From positions 1-42,597 of the forward strand of contig NZ_AP021975.1 of assembly GCF_014168815.1 (NCBI RefSeq): a stretch of 42,597 bases of DNA. The letters run 5' to 3'. The position numbers were made by a program, and so were the translations under genes. Within the stretch, counting starts at the first letter, position 1. Every line of letters begins with the position of its first letter. This document shows positions 1-7,995 of this stretch, one piece after another. The notes beneath the pieces are model-generated. The model was given only the letters and a program-made list of their open reading frames with translations, ran no database searches and was not told the DNA's origin. The DNA is from Klebsiella sp. WP3-W18-ESBL-02 (lineage in GTDB: Bacteria > Pseudomonadota > Gammaproteobacteria > Enterobacterales > Enterobacteriaceae).

Positions 1-75
1 CCCTATATTAAATAATGAAAACAGGTGTCATACATAAAGTATCCTTTTAGATTAAATGTTGAATTGGCAGTAATA

Positions 76-100
76 GAAAAGCGCTTCTCCGGCGCTTTTT
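76..100 (-). terminator. Rho-independent terminator
   Basis: AAAAGCGC at 77-84 pairs with GCGCTTTT at 92-99 around a 7-nt loop. The minus strand runs into TTTT after the stem. It lies directly after the stop codon of the ankyrin gene at 101-523 and probably ends that operon. Confidence 0.75.
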
Positions 101-523
101 CTATTTGTATCTTCTGGACTTATAAACTTCTGTCAGAACATTTTCATACTGAATGATAAAATCTAAAAAACGGTCATTACCAATCTTCAATATGAGATCA
201 TATCCGCTTAAACCTTGCTTATTTCGCTTTTCAAGTGAAGCGCCATTCATTAACAGGAAGTTAAAGAAAGAAAGTTTATCATGTATAACAGCCTCCTGAA
301 GAGGCGTTAATGTATCAACAACAGTATTCAGATATTCAGGTTTTGCTATTAACTGAATCATTATATTGATAAAGTGATTACCTTGTTCGTCTTCTTTCAA
401 TACCCTGATTAAGTAAATAAGGGCATTAAGTTTAACTTCTAATGTTTGAAACATGAAGTGATCATAGATAATATCACCTCGATTCTGTTTTATTGCTGTA
501 ATTAACGCTTCTTTTATATCCAT
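101..523 (-). CDS. Ankyrin-repeat-like protein (140 aa)
   Basis: A 140-aa soluble protein. The C-terminal half (about residues 70-125) has two degenerate ankyrin repeats: a TPLQEAVIHDKLSFFNFLL-type helix pair followed by NGASLEKRNKQGLSGYDLI. The N-terminal half is helical without a clear motif. It follows the ankyrin gene at 526-939 by 2 bp and has AAGG 7 nt before the ATG, so the two are almost certainly co-transcribed. Ankyrin repeats bind other proteins and the partner cannot be read from sequence. Third member of a run of three ankyrin genes. Confidence 0.75.
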   Translation of the reverse strand: MDIKEALITAIKQNRGDIIYDHFMFQTLEVKLNALIYLIRVLKEDEQGNHFINIMIQLIAKPEYLNTVVDTLTPLQEAVIHDKLSFFNFLLMNGASLEKRNKQGLSGYDLILKIGNDRFLDFIIQYENVLTEVYKSRRYK

Positions 524-525
524 GA

Positions 526-939
526 TTAAGCCTTTTTCTTAGCCTTATTTTCTTCTGATAACAACATACGAGAAATTGTCTGGTTGTTTTCAATGTCTAA
601 CATCGCAGCATAATCAGCGGCTTTTCTTCCACTGTGATCATTAATCAAAACATCGCCACCATTGACAATAAAAAACTTAACTGCTGGAACATTACCCATT
701 ATAACAGCGTGAAATAGAACTGTTTTACCTTCTCTGTCCTGATTGTTTATATCAAAATATTTAACAAGCATTTTGGACATTTCATAATCTTTATATTTTT
801 TATAAAGTAGCGTGTATAATAATAAGGTGTGATGATTTGTTGTAAGCCAATCATCCTTACCAATGCCATTATCTATAATATATTTTTCAAACCCGGCAAC
901 ATCTTTTGAAGTAAATAGTTCTTTTGGGAAGTTTTCCAT
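526..939 (-). CDS. Ankyrin-repeat protein (137 aa)
   Basis: A 137-aa protein with recognisable ankyrin repeats at about residues 68-125, where GKTVLFHAVIMGNVPAVKFF and NGGDVLINDHSGRKAADYA give the usual turn-helix-helix pattern. The start is supported by AAGGAGA 5 nt upstream of the ATG. It is first in a two-gene unit with 101-523. The upstream 120 bp holds the terminator of the preceding ankyrin gene. Cytoplasmic, with no signal or membrane segment. Likely a protein-binding adaptor, target unknown. Confidence 0.8.
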   Translation of the reverse strand: MENFPKELFTSKDVAGFEKYIIDNGIGKDDWLTTNHHTLLLYTLLYKKYKDYEMSKMLVKYFDINNQDREGKTVLFHAVIMGNVPAVKFFIVNGGDVLINDHSGRKAADYAAMLDIENNQTISRMLLSEENKAKKKA

Positions 940-1013
940 AATATTCTCCTTAATAATTAAAATGTGATGTATTTTATATACAAAATTAATTCTTATTGGT
1001 CAATAATATAGAA

Positions 1014-1038
1014 ATAAAAAACCCGCAATTAAGCGGGT
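1014..1038 (-). terminator. Rho-independent terminator
   Basis: ACCCGC (1021-1026) and GCGGGT (1033-1038) form the stem, and the minus strand continues into five T. It follows the ankyrin gene at 1059-1565. Confidence 0.8.
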
Positions 1039-1058
1039 CAGAGAGAAGGAGTATTAAT

Positions 1059-1565
1059 TTAAGCGCTCAATAACATTCTTTCTTCATTCTTTTTTCTTAC
1101 GTTATTTTTAAATACCTCTATAAACTGACTGTAGTTTTTTCTGTCTGCCATTGTCATGTTTTCATAGTGATAATGACCATCAGCACTTTTCAGGAATGGA
1201 TTACAGCCCATGTTAATCAATCGGGCAACATTCAAAAGCTTGTTGGTTTTAAAAAGCACTGTCTGGCCTTTGTTGTTTCTGTGGTTGATTTTAGCGCCAC
1301 AGCTAACAAGATACCTGATTACATCAATATTACTATTGTGAAATATAGGTGTTTCACCTTCATTATTCATAAAGTTAACATCAGCACCAAGTTCTACAAG
1401 AGCCTTAGCTACATCAACATTACGCGCCACTGAAAGCGGAGTAAACCCCTTGTAGTTCACAAAGTTAACATCTGCGCCCTTTTTTATTAAATCTACAACT
1501 TCTTCATAGGTGTTTACCAAAAAGAGATCGTAATTGTATTCTTCAATCAAATTTAAATCTTTCAT
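1059..1565 (-). CDS. Ankyrin-repeat protein (168 aa)
   Basis: The clearest ankyrin protein here. About four consecutive repeats run from residue 25 to 135, each with the G-ADVNF-N-G-TPL pattern (for example KGADVNFVNYKGFTPLSVA and LGADVNFMNNEGETPIF). The ATG has AAGGAG 6 nt upstream. The minus-strand promoter fits TTGAAA (1620-1625), 17 bp, TATATA (1597-1602). The 15-bp palindrome family element at 1625-1649 abuts the -35 box, so this gene may belong to the partition/telomere regulon. A terminator follows it. Partner unknown. Confidence 0.85.
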   Translation of the reverse strand: MKDLNLIEEYNYDLFLVNTYEEVVDLIKKGADVNFVNYKGFTPLSVARNVDVAKALVELGADVNFMNNEGETPIFHNSNIDVIRYLVSCGAKINHRNNKGQTVLFKTNKLLNVARLINMGCNPFLKSADGHYHYENMTMADRKNYSQFIEVFKNNVRKKNEERMLLSA

Positions 1566-1596
1566 ATTTAACTCCTTCTATGTTCTCTCTCCTTCT

Positions 1597-1625
1597 TATA
1601 TACACCATAATAATAACATTTTCAA
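1597..1625 (-). promoter_or_regulatory. Promoter of ankyrin gene 1059-1565
   Basis: Read on the minus strand: TTGAAA at 1625-1620, a 17-bp spacer and TATATA at 1602-1597, about 30 bp before the start codon. The palindromic element at 1625-1649 sits immediately upstream of the -35 box. Confidence 0.55.
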
Positions 1626-1649
1626 GTATAGATTAGTATAGACTATACT
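1625..1649. promoter_or_regulatory. AGTATAGACTATACT palindrome element (ankyrin promoter)
   Basis: AGTATAGATT followed by the full 15-bp palindrome AGTATAGACTATACT (1635-1649). Same family as the elements in the par locus and telomeres. Probable binding site for the plasmid's RHH partition/regulatory protein. Confidence 0.6.
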
Positions 1650-1666
1650 ATTTTCTTTTAAAAAAG

Positions 1667-1695
1667 TTGCTTTTAACAAGGTTAAGATGTATATT
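1667..1695 (+). promoter_or_regulatory. Promoter of candidate small RNA 1
   Basis: TTGCTT at 1667-1672, a 17-bp spacer and TATATT at 1690-1695. No plus-strand ORF follows before the terminator at 1753-1778, so it should produce a short untranslated RNA. Confidence 0.45.
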
Positions 1696-1701
1696 TGAAT
1701 C

Positions 1702-1778
1702 TATTCATAATGTATTTCCTCCATTTGAGGAAAAAATCTTTTTATATCGTATGGTCGGGATTTTCCCGGCCTTTTTTT
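1702..1778 (+). ncRNA. Candidate small RNA 1, antisense to gene start regions
   Basis: A predicted transcript of about 77 nt between the promoter at 1667-1695 and a strong terminator. It begins with TTCATAATGTATTTCCT (1704-1720), the exact complement of the ribosome-binding site and start codon of the TraX-like gene (plus-strand copy at 13750-13766). TTTCCTC (1715-1721) and GAGGAAA (1727-1733) form an internal hairpin. The alternative is a relic start site on the minus strand (GGAGG, ATG and eight codons). Expression is not shown by sequence alone. Confidence 0.4.
1753..1778 (+). terminator. Orphan plus-strand terminator
   Basis: A stem of 7 pairs (one G-T) between 1753-1759 and 1765-1771 is followed by seven T. 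No plus-strand gene precedes it. It ends candidate small RNA 1. Confidence 0.75.
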
Positions 1779-1783
1779 ATGCA

Positions 1784-1809
1784 TAAAAAAGCCCCGCATA
1801 AACGAGGCT
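1784..1809 (-). terminator. Terminator after DUF927 gene
   Basis: AGCC-CG / CG-GGCT stem (1790-1809, one mismatch) with a minus-strand T run at 1790-1784. It follows the stop at 1831. Confidence 0.65.
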
Positions 1810-1830
1810 AAAGTTAAACCTAATCATTAA

Positions 1831-3957
1831 TCAAAAAGGCACAAAATCATCGTCTAACTCTAATGGTTCTCCATCTACTACTGTATCAACATTGCTGTGC
1901 GCATACTTAATGATTTCCTCAAGATCAGCTTTACTATCAATAGAGTTGTTAATAAAAGCTTCGTCAAGAAGCGCATTTTTGGCCTCTTCGCTTTCTGTTT
2001 CAATCACGACAGGTCTGTTCTTAAGAATAAATGTTTTTTCGCGGGTAGAAGTTGAACCAAGAAGCAATTGTTTTGCTCCCCTTACTCGCTTAGTATCATA
2101 GAGTTCAAGTTTCTTAGCAGAAGCTACAAGCTCTGTAATTTCGAGTTTGAATGAACGTCTTAGGTGTTCATCACCCATCGTATTTAAAATAACATAACCA
2201 TCAAAATCATTTGGTGTTTCCATAGGGCTATTCAAATGAATAATACCTAAAACATTACCTTTTGACTGAGCCATATCAGAATAACGCTTCGCTTCTGATT
2301 TTTGAGCCGCTACTCTGTTAGAGGAATCATCATCAGAATAAGCGTAAGTTTCCCAAACAAAAGAAGCTTTATTGGCGTTGATCATGAGTTTGAGAATGTC
2401 CATATTATCCCAATGTTTCTCATTTACATCAAATTGAGGAATGTCCTTATTTGAGAATCTTGATTTGTGTATATCAATAGCTTCATGGCAAATCATGCCA
2501 TATTCTTCACCAAGAATAGCTCCCACAATATCAGCACCAATTTTTGAAAGTGCTATTGTCTGAATGGTTCTTCTTTCATCATGAATGATTTTATAGTTAG
2601 GGTCATTTATTAACTCACCCTCATAAGCATAAATATTAGTTCTCAACTCATCTACATGCTTAACGATATAATCAATAATAAGGGGGTATAAATGACCAAA
2701 ATTCTGGTCAAGCTGGTTTAGCCACCATTCAACAACATCACCACGCCCTTCTTCTAAGTTAATACCAAAGATGTTTATCTCTGGATCTTCTACGTCAAAC
2801 TCAAAGATACGTGAGTCAATGGCGCTTTGCTTCATATCCCCTCTTGTTAGTTCATAAAGGGATTTATTACTGGTAGTGAAAAAGATACTGTTCCACATTT
2901 TACCTTCTGAAACTTCTGTATCTTTATCATACTTGGAACGCCCACCATTGTTAGCAATAGTCATGAGCTTAGAGATCGCATCACTGGCGCTACCACGGAA
3001 CATATCATCAATCTCATCAATGACGAAAAAGCCATTGGTGTAAGATGCCAAGAGTTCTTCGAGTCCGGGGAACGTGGTCTTACTGTCTCTGATAAGACCA
3101 TACTCACGGTTAGGCGCTCCCTCAATACTGGCTATCATGGCCTCTAATGTAGACTTCCCTTTACCCTTCTCACCGAAAATGTTGTAGATAGGTGAGAAGT
3201 TGGCTGTTTTACGTATCAGCCCCTTTGTATAGGAAGCAAAAGCAACAGAGATAAATATGCTTGCAAGGCGTGAGGACTTAATCAGTTCTTGGAATACGGT
3301 GATCTGTATAGAAGCATTACCAACACGTTTAGTTCTGGTCTTGGACACACCTACGAATTGTGGATGGCTTTCTCTTATGTGTATCAGGCTATCAACAATC
3401 CAGCCTCGCTTTGTGTAAGCAGGTAAACAATCAATGAGCTGGTTTTCATCATCAATGATTTTACCATCCAAACGTTTATAAGGACTCTGAGCAGTAGCAA
3501 GGACGGTGCTCACTGCTTTCTGTATCTCTTTTAACTGCTGATTATCGCTGTAAGGTAAAAGATACCCGGCCTTTTTTAGCTTAGATGATTTGAGATCAGA
3601 AAATTGGTCGAGTGGAATAGAAAGAATTTTCTTTTCATTACGGATGTTTTTAAAAGCTACATTAACATACATGCTATTAATATCTTTGTTAGCATCATTG
3701 TTATCGCCTTCTAAATCCACTGTGGATAGAATCTGAACAGGATAAATATAATAGTCTGTAATTTTAATCCAGTAGTAATTAGCTTTTTTGTCTTTGGCTG
3801 GATTGCTCTTTGCTAATTTATATATACCTGTTTCGTGAATGATATAATCACGAGCAGCAAAATAAGAAGTCTCTATTAGTTGCTTCTCGGTATATTGTTC
3901 TTCTTCATGGTAAACTATATCAGTTGATAGTTCACTTTTGATTGTTCTCATATTCAT
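1831..3957 (-). CDS. DUF927-type AAA+ ATPase/helicase-like protein
   Basis: A 708-aa protein. A P-loop GEKGKGKST lies at about residues 262-270 and a Walker B FFVIDEID at about 310-317. SIFFTTSN-like sensor and GG-RSKYDKDTEV segments follow. This layout is that of DUF927, a P-loop family often found with phage and plasmid primases. The first 200 residues have no motif I recognise. The ATG at 3957 is preferred over an upstream start because AAAGGAT lies 5 nt before it. It is in the same direction as, and downstream of, the HUH-nuclease gene, so it is the best helicase candidate for replication or DNA transfer. The replication role is inference. Confidence 0.7.
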   Translation of the reverse strand: MNMRTIKSELSTDIVYHEEEQYTEKQLIETSYFAARDYIIHETGIYKLAKSNPAKDKKANYYWIKITDYYIYPVQILSTVDLEGDNNDANKDINSMYVNVAFKNIRNEKKILSIPLDQFSDLKSSKLKKAGYLLPYSDNQQLKEIQKAVSTVLATAQSPYKRLDGKIIDDENQLIDCLPAYTKRGWIVDSLIHIRESHPQFVGVSKTRTKRVGNASIQITVFQELIKSSRLASIFISVAFASYTKGLIRKTANFSPIYNIFGEKGKGKSTLEAMIASIEGAPNREYGLIRDSKTTFPGLEELLASYTNGFFVIDEIDDMFRGSASDAISKLMTIANNGGRSKYDKDTEVSEGKMWNSIFFTTSNKSLYELTRGDMKQSAIDSRIFEFDVEDPEINIFGINLEEGRGDVVEWWLNQLDQNFGHLYPLIIDYIVKHVDELRTNIYAYEGELINDPNYKIIHDERRTIQTIALSKIGADIVGAILGEEYGMICHEAIDIHKSRFSNKDIPQFDVNEKHWDNMDILKLMINANKASFVWETYAYSDDDSSNRVAAQKSEAKRYSDMAQSKGNVLGIIHLNSPMETPNDFDGYVILNTMGDEHLRRSFKLEITELVASAKKLELYDTKRVRGAKQLLLGSTSTREKTFILKNRPVVIETESEEAKNALLDEAFINNSIDSKADLEEIIKYAHSNVDTVVDGEPLELDDDFVPF

Positions 3958-4053
3958 AATGTATCCTTTTATAATCTTTTTTGTGTGCTCTAATGGCACT
4001 TTTACTATTTATAACATTTTCTCACTATAAATCAATAGTAGAGTGAGAAATAA

Positions 4054-4632
4054 TTAAGCAATCGCCTTTAAATTTCGCTTCCAGTTATAAACGTAGTTTT
4101 CTATATAGATTTTAGAAAGATTGTTTGGGGCTGTATTTCCATACTCATTTTGAATATCGTTTAATACATCCTTTATTACTTCAAGCTGTTTATTTTGATC
4201 AACGTTGAATATTGATACTGCTACAGGTAAGTTTCTTAAGATACATTCCTTGAAAAAGAAATATAAAAACTCATCATTATATGATTCCGGCTTGAAACAA
4301 CCCCACTTTTTAAGCTTTGAACCAAAATAATCAATGAACATATTTACCTGCTGACAAGTAAAATTCTCATCGCCATATAGTGAATAACTGTTTATACCTT
4401 CTTCAACAATAAGCGTTTTATTATCATTAAATGGTAATGAGTGTCTGAAAATAATTTTTTCTTTCCTTGATAAGTCAGTTCTGTTCTTCCAGACATATCC
4501 AAGCAATGAACCATAATCAACCTCAACATTTGAGGTTGTAGCGGTTATTTCAACTTCTGGCTGTGGTTCCTGTGCTTCTGCTTCTTTTCTGGATTGTATA
4601 GCCATCCTCGCTTGTTCTGTTCTATTCATCAT
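4054..4632 (-). CDS. Hypothetical protein (192 aa)
   Basis: Not recognised. A 192-aa soluble protein with a charged N-terminus (EAEAQEPQPEVEI) and a compact aromatic-rich C-terminal domain. It sits between the HUH-nuclease gene and the DUF927 gene in the same direction, so a role in replication or processing is possible. The ATG at 4632 follows AAGGA with the common ACATT-ATG context. An in-frame TTG lies 15 nt upstream but has no ribosome site. A minus-strand promoter before the DUF927 gene (TTGATT, 16 bp, TATAAA at about 4017-4044) suggests that gene can also be transcribed separately. Confidence 0.7.
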   Translation of the reverse strand: MMNRTEQARMAIQSRKEAEAQEPQPEVEITATTSNVEVDYGSLLGYVWKNRTDLSRKEKIIFRHSLPFNDNKTLIVEEGINSYSLYGDENFTCQQVNMFIDYFGSKLKKWGCFKPESYNDEFLYFFFKECILRNLPVAVSIFNVDQNKQLEVIKDVLNDIQNEYGNTAPNNLSKIYIENYVYNWKRNLKAIA

Positions 4633-4668
4633 AATGTTTTCCTTCAAATGTAATCGGCTAAAGCAAAG

Positions 4669-4686
4669 AGGGGCTTTTCAGCCCCT
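4669..4686 (-). terminator. Possible weak terminator
   Basis: AGGGGCT / AGCCCCT inverted repeat just after the HUH-nuclease stop. The minus-strand T run is interrupted, so it may only attenuate. Confidence 0.4.
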
Positions 4687-4691
4687 TCTAA

Positions 4692-6659
4692 TTATTTGTT
4701 TTTAGGTTTCTTAGGGTCAGGATTATTATCTTTCTTGCTATCTTTAGCTTGTTCTAAGCGTTGTTTATTATCATCTTCATAAACCTTTAGAGCGTCATTC
4801 AGGTCTTTATTATCAACTTCTAATTTAGCTTTGTCGGATTTAAGTTCTTCAATTTCTTTTTGAACAGATTTAAGCCTTTTATTCAAATCATTATTTTGAG
4901 TTTGAAGTTCATCTTTCTCACCTTTCAGTTTTTGAACATCCTCAACCTGTTTGGTTATTTCATCGGTTAATGATTTATTTGAAGCTTTTAGCGCTGTGAT
5001 AGCTTCCAAATGACCTTTTTTGAGGTCATCAATGATTTTATCGAACTCTTTACGTTGTTTATCTTTCTCTGCTTTCAGTGTAGCAAGATTATTTTCCAGT
5101 TCTGTATTTTTACTTTCAAGATCTGCAATATTGGTATCTTTGCTAACAATAATAGCGTTAAGTTCTTTAAGCTCATTACCATGAGTAGTTTTAAGCTGTT
5201 TTATTTCTTCTTCTTTATCAGCTAAAAGATTGTCAAACGTTTTTTGCTGATTTTCTAACGCACCTTCATAGAACAATTCTTGTTCCTGAAGCTCTCTTTC
5301 ATGAGTAGACTTAAGCTCTTCAATCTCTCTATTTTTAGCTGTTATTTCAGTAGTATGCTTAGTCGTGAGGTTAGTGATCTCAACCTCATGTTTTGCTACT
5401 GTAGTGGAATAAAGAGTATCTAACTCATCATATTGAGTAGTAATTTCAGTATAATTGGTTTTGAGGTTTTCATGTTCTTCTTTTAATTTTTCAAGAACAA
5501 CATTTGTATCATTGAGTTGTTTCTCAAAAGCTTCTCTTGATTCTGCTTCAGCTTTTAATGTTGCTTCTGTAGTTTCTAAAAGCTGTTCAGTAGAGGTAAG
5601 TTTCTGTTTTGTGGTGGCTAAGGCAATAGCATTTTCAACATAAGAACGTGTAATGTTAACAAGCTCTATTTCCCTGTAAGCCTCGGCAAGTTTTTCTTCG
5701 GCACGTTTAGAAATATCAGCAAGTAATTTTTGACCATTAATGATACTTTTATGAAGTTCAGCATCCTTAATATCTTCTTCTGAAAACTCTTTAACAGAAA
5801 GCTCTTTCGATGTTTTAAGGTTTTCTAATTCAGTATGTAGCTCTTCACGTTCAGCATCTTTAATAGCATCCTGTAAAGCATCTTTAGCCTTAACCTTGTT
5901 TTCATCCATCTTCTCATCTTTATTTAACCAATGAGTTTTAGGAAGTCCAAGCGTTTCAAGAGCATCGTTAATACGTTTTCTTTTTAGTTCTCGCCATTCA
6001 GCTTCTGAGCCAAGTAAAGAGCGTCTTGTAATACTTCTCCAGTCTGGATTATTTGGTAGGATGATTGGCTGATCATTATGGTCTATTCCATAGTAGTTCT
6101 TGTTATTTAAAGTTCGTGAACCAACAATCATATGGAAATGAGCACTTTTACCGTCTTGGCTAACATGAGTGCCAGAAGCAGCTACAAAACAATCACCAAT
6201 ATGAACAGTTGGCGTATAACGACCACCACCTTTACCTTTCTTATACCACTCATTAGGGTGTGCGAAAGCTTCAATAACTTCTTTTTTGAAGTCAGGCCAT
6301 TTTTCTACCGGAGTTCCTTCAGGGATTTGAATTAACAAGTGAGTAAACTCTACATCAGATTCACCATCACCTATTCTTCTTTTCGTGTTATATCCCGGTC
6401 TGTCCTGTAGTTTTATAAATAACTCATCGCTTGGAAAGTCTTCTGGTTTAATCAAACCATCAATATACTCTCCTGTTTCGGTATTACGATAACCGATGTA
6501 TTTATCAATAAGTTCTTTACTGTTTTCAGCAGTAATAAATGTCTTTGATACTGGATCATAAAGTAAAGCACCATCGTGAGAAGCCTCTTTGAAACTCTCT
6601 GAATGCCTTAAATCACTTATTACCCCTTTTTTTGTTTTTTCACCAAGTATTTTCATCAT
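4692..6659 (-). CDS. HUH nuclease, MobA/MobL relaxase-like, with long coiled coil
   Basis: A 655-aa protein. The first 245 residues resemble MobA/MobL relaxases: an HUH metal-binding motif H174-F-H176 sits in DGKSAHFHMIVGSR and is followed by WRELKRKRINDALETLGLP, like the helix after the HUH in that family. Candidate catalytic tyrosines lie upstream (Y54, Y57). Residues about 250-640 are a very long, highly charged coiled coil. HUH enzymes nick DNA and stay bound through tyrosine, acting as relaxases, rolling-circle initiators or (parvovirus Rep) terminal resolvases. The roughly 50 bp before the gene share motifs with the telomeres. The start follows GAGGA. The HUH call rests on motif reading only. 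Confidence 0.6.
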   Translation of the reverse strand: MMKILGEKTKKGVISDLRHSESFKEASHDGALLYDPVSKTFITAENSKELIDKYIGYRNTETGEYIDGLIKPEDFPSDELFIKLQDRPGYNTKRRIGDGESDVEFTHLLIQIPEGTPVEKWPDFKKEVIEAFAHPNEWYKKGKGGGRYTPTVHIGDCFVAASGTHVSQDGKSAHFHMIVGSRTLNNKNYYGIDHNDQPIILPNNPDWRSITRRSLLGSEAEWRELKRKRINDALETLGLPKTHWLNKDEKMDENKVKAKDALQDAIKDAEREELHTELENLKTSKELSVKEFSEEDIKDAELHKSIINGQKLLADISKRAEEKLAEAYREIELVNITRSYVENAIALATTKQKLTSTEQLLETTEATLKAEAESREAFEKQLNDTNVVLEKLKEEHENLKTNYTEITTQYDELDTLYSTTVAKHEVEITNLTTKHTTEITAKNREIEELKSTHERELQEQELFYEGALENQQKTFDNLLADKEEEIKQLKTTHGNELKELNAIIVSKDTNIADLESKNTELENNLATLKAEKDKQRKEFDKIIDDLKKGHLEAITALKASNKSLTDEITKQVEDVQKLKGEKDELQTQNNDLNKRLKSVQKEIEELKSDKAKLEVDNKDLNDALKVYEDDNKQRLEQAKDSKKDNNPDPKKPKNK

Positions 6660-6674
6660 AATGTATATCCTCTT

Positions 6675-6735
6675 ATTATATTGTCTGTTTTATGGGTTTT
6701 GGGTTTCAGCCCATAAATATATCCTAACCCATATT
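6675..6735 (-). promoter_or_regulatory. HUH-gene promoter with telomere-like operator
   Basis: The minus strand has TATAAT at 6680-6675. The region where the -35 box would lie is covered by an inverted repeat, TTTATGGG (6689-6696) and CCCATAAA (6710-6717). The same 8-bp pair flanks the telomere centre (24267-24274, 24291-24298). GGGTTTTGGGTTT (6694-6706) and TAACCCATATT (6725-6735) also recur in the telomere arms. This suggests one protein binds both places and represses this promoter. Confidence 0.6.
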
Positions 6736-6772
6736 TAATTAATTACAACAGACGAAGTAATCCCTTTATCAA

Positions 6773-7138
6773 TTATTTTTCTGAAACGATGATTTTTTTA
6801 TTTTCTTTTATTAACTCATCGGCTTTCAAATCGGCAAGAGCCAAAATCACATTGGAATAGGGTTCATCAGAAAGAGATTTAATTTTCTCTTCCAGCGCTT
6901 GAGGAATACGGATAGCTGCCATACGGAAGTTATCTTTTTCACGGGTAATCTTGAAGGTGCAACGCACGTATGGCGTGGTTCCCGGAGGAATATCACCCAG
7001 ATCGATATACTCATAGTTCCAGTAGGTTTCCGCATACTGGTTAGCAAAGGCGGTTTCAAGAGAGGTTTTTTCAAACGACTCCATATCATCTAACCAACTT
7101 GCTGCTTTTTTCTTCTTTTCTACTTTCTTATCAGTCAT
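6773..7138 (-). CDS. ParB-type partition protein, ribbon-helix-helix
   Basis: A 121-aa protein in the position of the second gene of a small par operon, 79 bp after parA. The C-terminal part (about residues 73-112) reads as a ribbon-helix-helix: a strand MAAIRIP, a helix QALEEKIKSLSD and a second helix from PYSNVILALADLKADEL. The N-terminus is lysine-rich. This matches the centromere-binding partners of type Ib ParA proteins (ParG, omega), which also repress promoters. A GTG lies 3 nt before the chosen ATG, and GAGGA precedes both. Its likely sites are the AGTATAGACTATACT elements, one of which lies directly upstream. Confidence 0.65.
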   Translation of the reverse strand: MTDKKVEKKKKAASWLDDMESFEKTSLETAFANQYAETYWNYEYIDLGDIPPGTTPYVRCTFKITREKDNFRMAAIRIPQALEEKIKSLSDEPYSNVILALADLKADELIKENKKIIVSEK

Positions 7139-7168
7139 CACAAACTTCCTCAGATTTCACCAGAATGA

Positions 7169-7200
7169 ATATAGTCTAGTCTATACCAGTCTATACTATA
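7169..7200. promoter_or_regulatory. Palindrome element between parA and the RHH gene
   Basis: Three tandem half-sites of AGTCTA/AGTCTATAC type. This is a degenerate copy of the AGTATAGACTATACT family inside the par operon. It could be operator and centromere at once. Confidence 0.55.
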
Positions 7201-7217
7201 ATGCATGTTTTTCAGGG

Positions 7218-7844
7218 TCAGGCTTCACTACCGGAGGCCAGTTGCTTAATCTTGCTACCCATAACAGATAACAGGTGTTCGAACTCGGCCTGAGCATCGT
7301 TAGCTGATGGCAAACCTGATTTTGGTTCGAATACTGTTATACCCATACCGTAAGCACGAGGGTAGGCAACACGTTTTCTGATGAAAGGTTGTTCATAGCC
7401 ATGAGCGCGTGCTTTCTCTTGGATACGCTCTAACAGTTCGCCTTGCTCTTTGTTCTGGATCTCAACACGGTTAGGAAGCAACAGATAAGGCTTCTTCATT
7501 TCGTTCTTCAGCTCATCAATGCTTTTGAGCGTAATTGAAAAGCTGGAAGCATCGAGGATAGTCGGCACGATCACAAAGCTACCCAAAGCCCCGCCGCTAT
7601 TCACACCGGGGCTGTGGTCAAAAATGATGTATTCAGAATCGGCTGCAGGTTTACGGCCAACGTGAAAAGGAAGCTCTTTACCGTTCTGTTTGGCATATCC
7701 GGCAAAGATAAGTGAACCGCCTTGAGGGTCAAGATCTACAAGACTTGTTTTACGTCCCTGAGCCGCAAACCATCCAGCTATCTGGATGGCTGAATTTGTT
7801 TTCCCAACACCACCCTTACGATTCCACACACTGATAGTCAACAT
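7218..7844 (-). CDS. parA: ParA-family partition ATPase
   Basis: A 208-aa deviant-Walker ATPase. The P-loop KGGVGKT is at residues 10-16 with the signature lysine K10. The A-prime motif LVDLDPQGG is near 35-43, and Walker B YIIFD is at 72-76. It has no N-terminal DNA-binding domain, so it is the short type Ib form that pairs with a small RHH protein, which is encoded just downstream. It moves or positions plasmid copies in the cell. The ATG at 7844 is chosen for AAAGGTGA 5 nt upstream; an in-frame GTG lies 9 nt earlier. It diverges from the gene at 7996 across a region with two copies of the palindrome element. Confidence 0.9.
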   Translation of the reverse strand: MLTISVWNRKGGVGKTNSAIQIAGWFAAQGRKTSLVDLDPQGGSLIFAGYAKQNGKELPFHVGRKPAADSEYIIFDHSPGVNSGGALGSFVIVPTILDASSFSITLKSIDELKNEMKKPYLLLPNRVEIQNKEQGELLERIQEKARAHGYEQPFIRKRVAYPRAYGMGITVFEPKSGLPSANDAQAEFEHLLSVMGSKIKQLASGSEA

Positions 7845-7889
7845 AACACTCACCTTTTTCTAGGTTTTTCAGTTGGTTAGGCTTTCCGT

Positions 7890-7942
7890 CAAATTGACAT
7901 TCCGCCGATATAGATTAGTATATATTAGTATAGACTATACTA
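7890..7942. promoter_or_regulatory. parA / 7996 divergent control region with palindrome elements
   Basis: A palindromic GTCAAATTGAC (7890-7900) is followed by TATAGATTAGTATA, a second TATTAGTATA step and the 15-bp palindrome up to 7942. The same order, TCAAATTGACA then palindrome elements, occurs in each telomere arm ahead of the 85-aa gene. Plus-strand TTGACA (about 7896-7901) could serve the gene at 7996. Probable shared operator and centromere. Confidence 0.6.
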
Positions 7943-7995
7943 GCAATGGGAAAGTTTATGACAACCAAAACAATTACTTAAAGAGAGGAAACAAT

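Noticed and set aside
1167..1433. Plus-strand 88-aa frame opposite the ankyrin gene
   Set aside because: Antisense shadow of the repeats; no ribosome site.
1678..1713. An eight-codon ORF on the minus strand inside candidate small RNA 1 (MNRFKYTS)
   Set aside because: It has a good ribosome site, but I see no promoter before it on the minus strand, and its sister locus at 21.6 kb lacks both ribosome site and ORF. Kept only as the alternative explanation.
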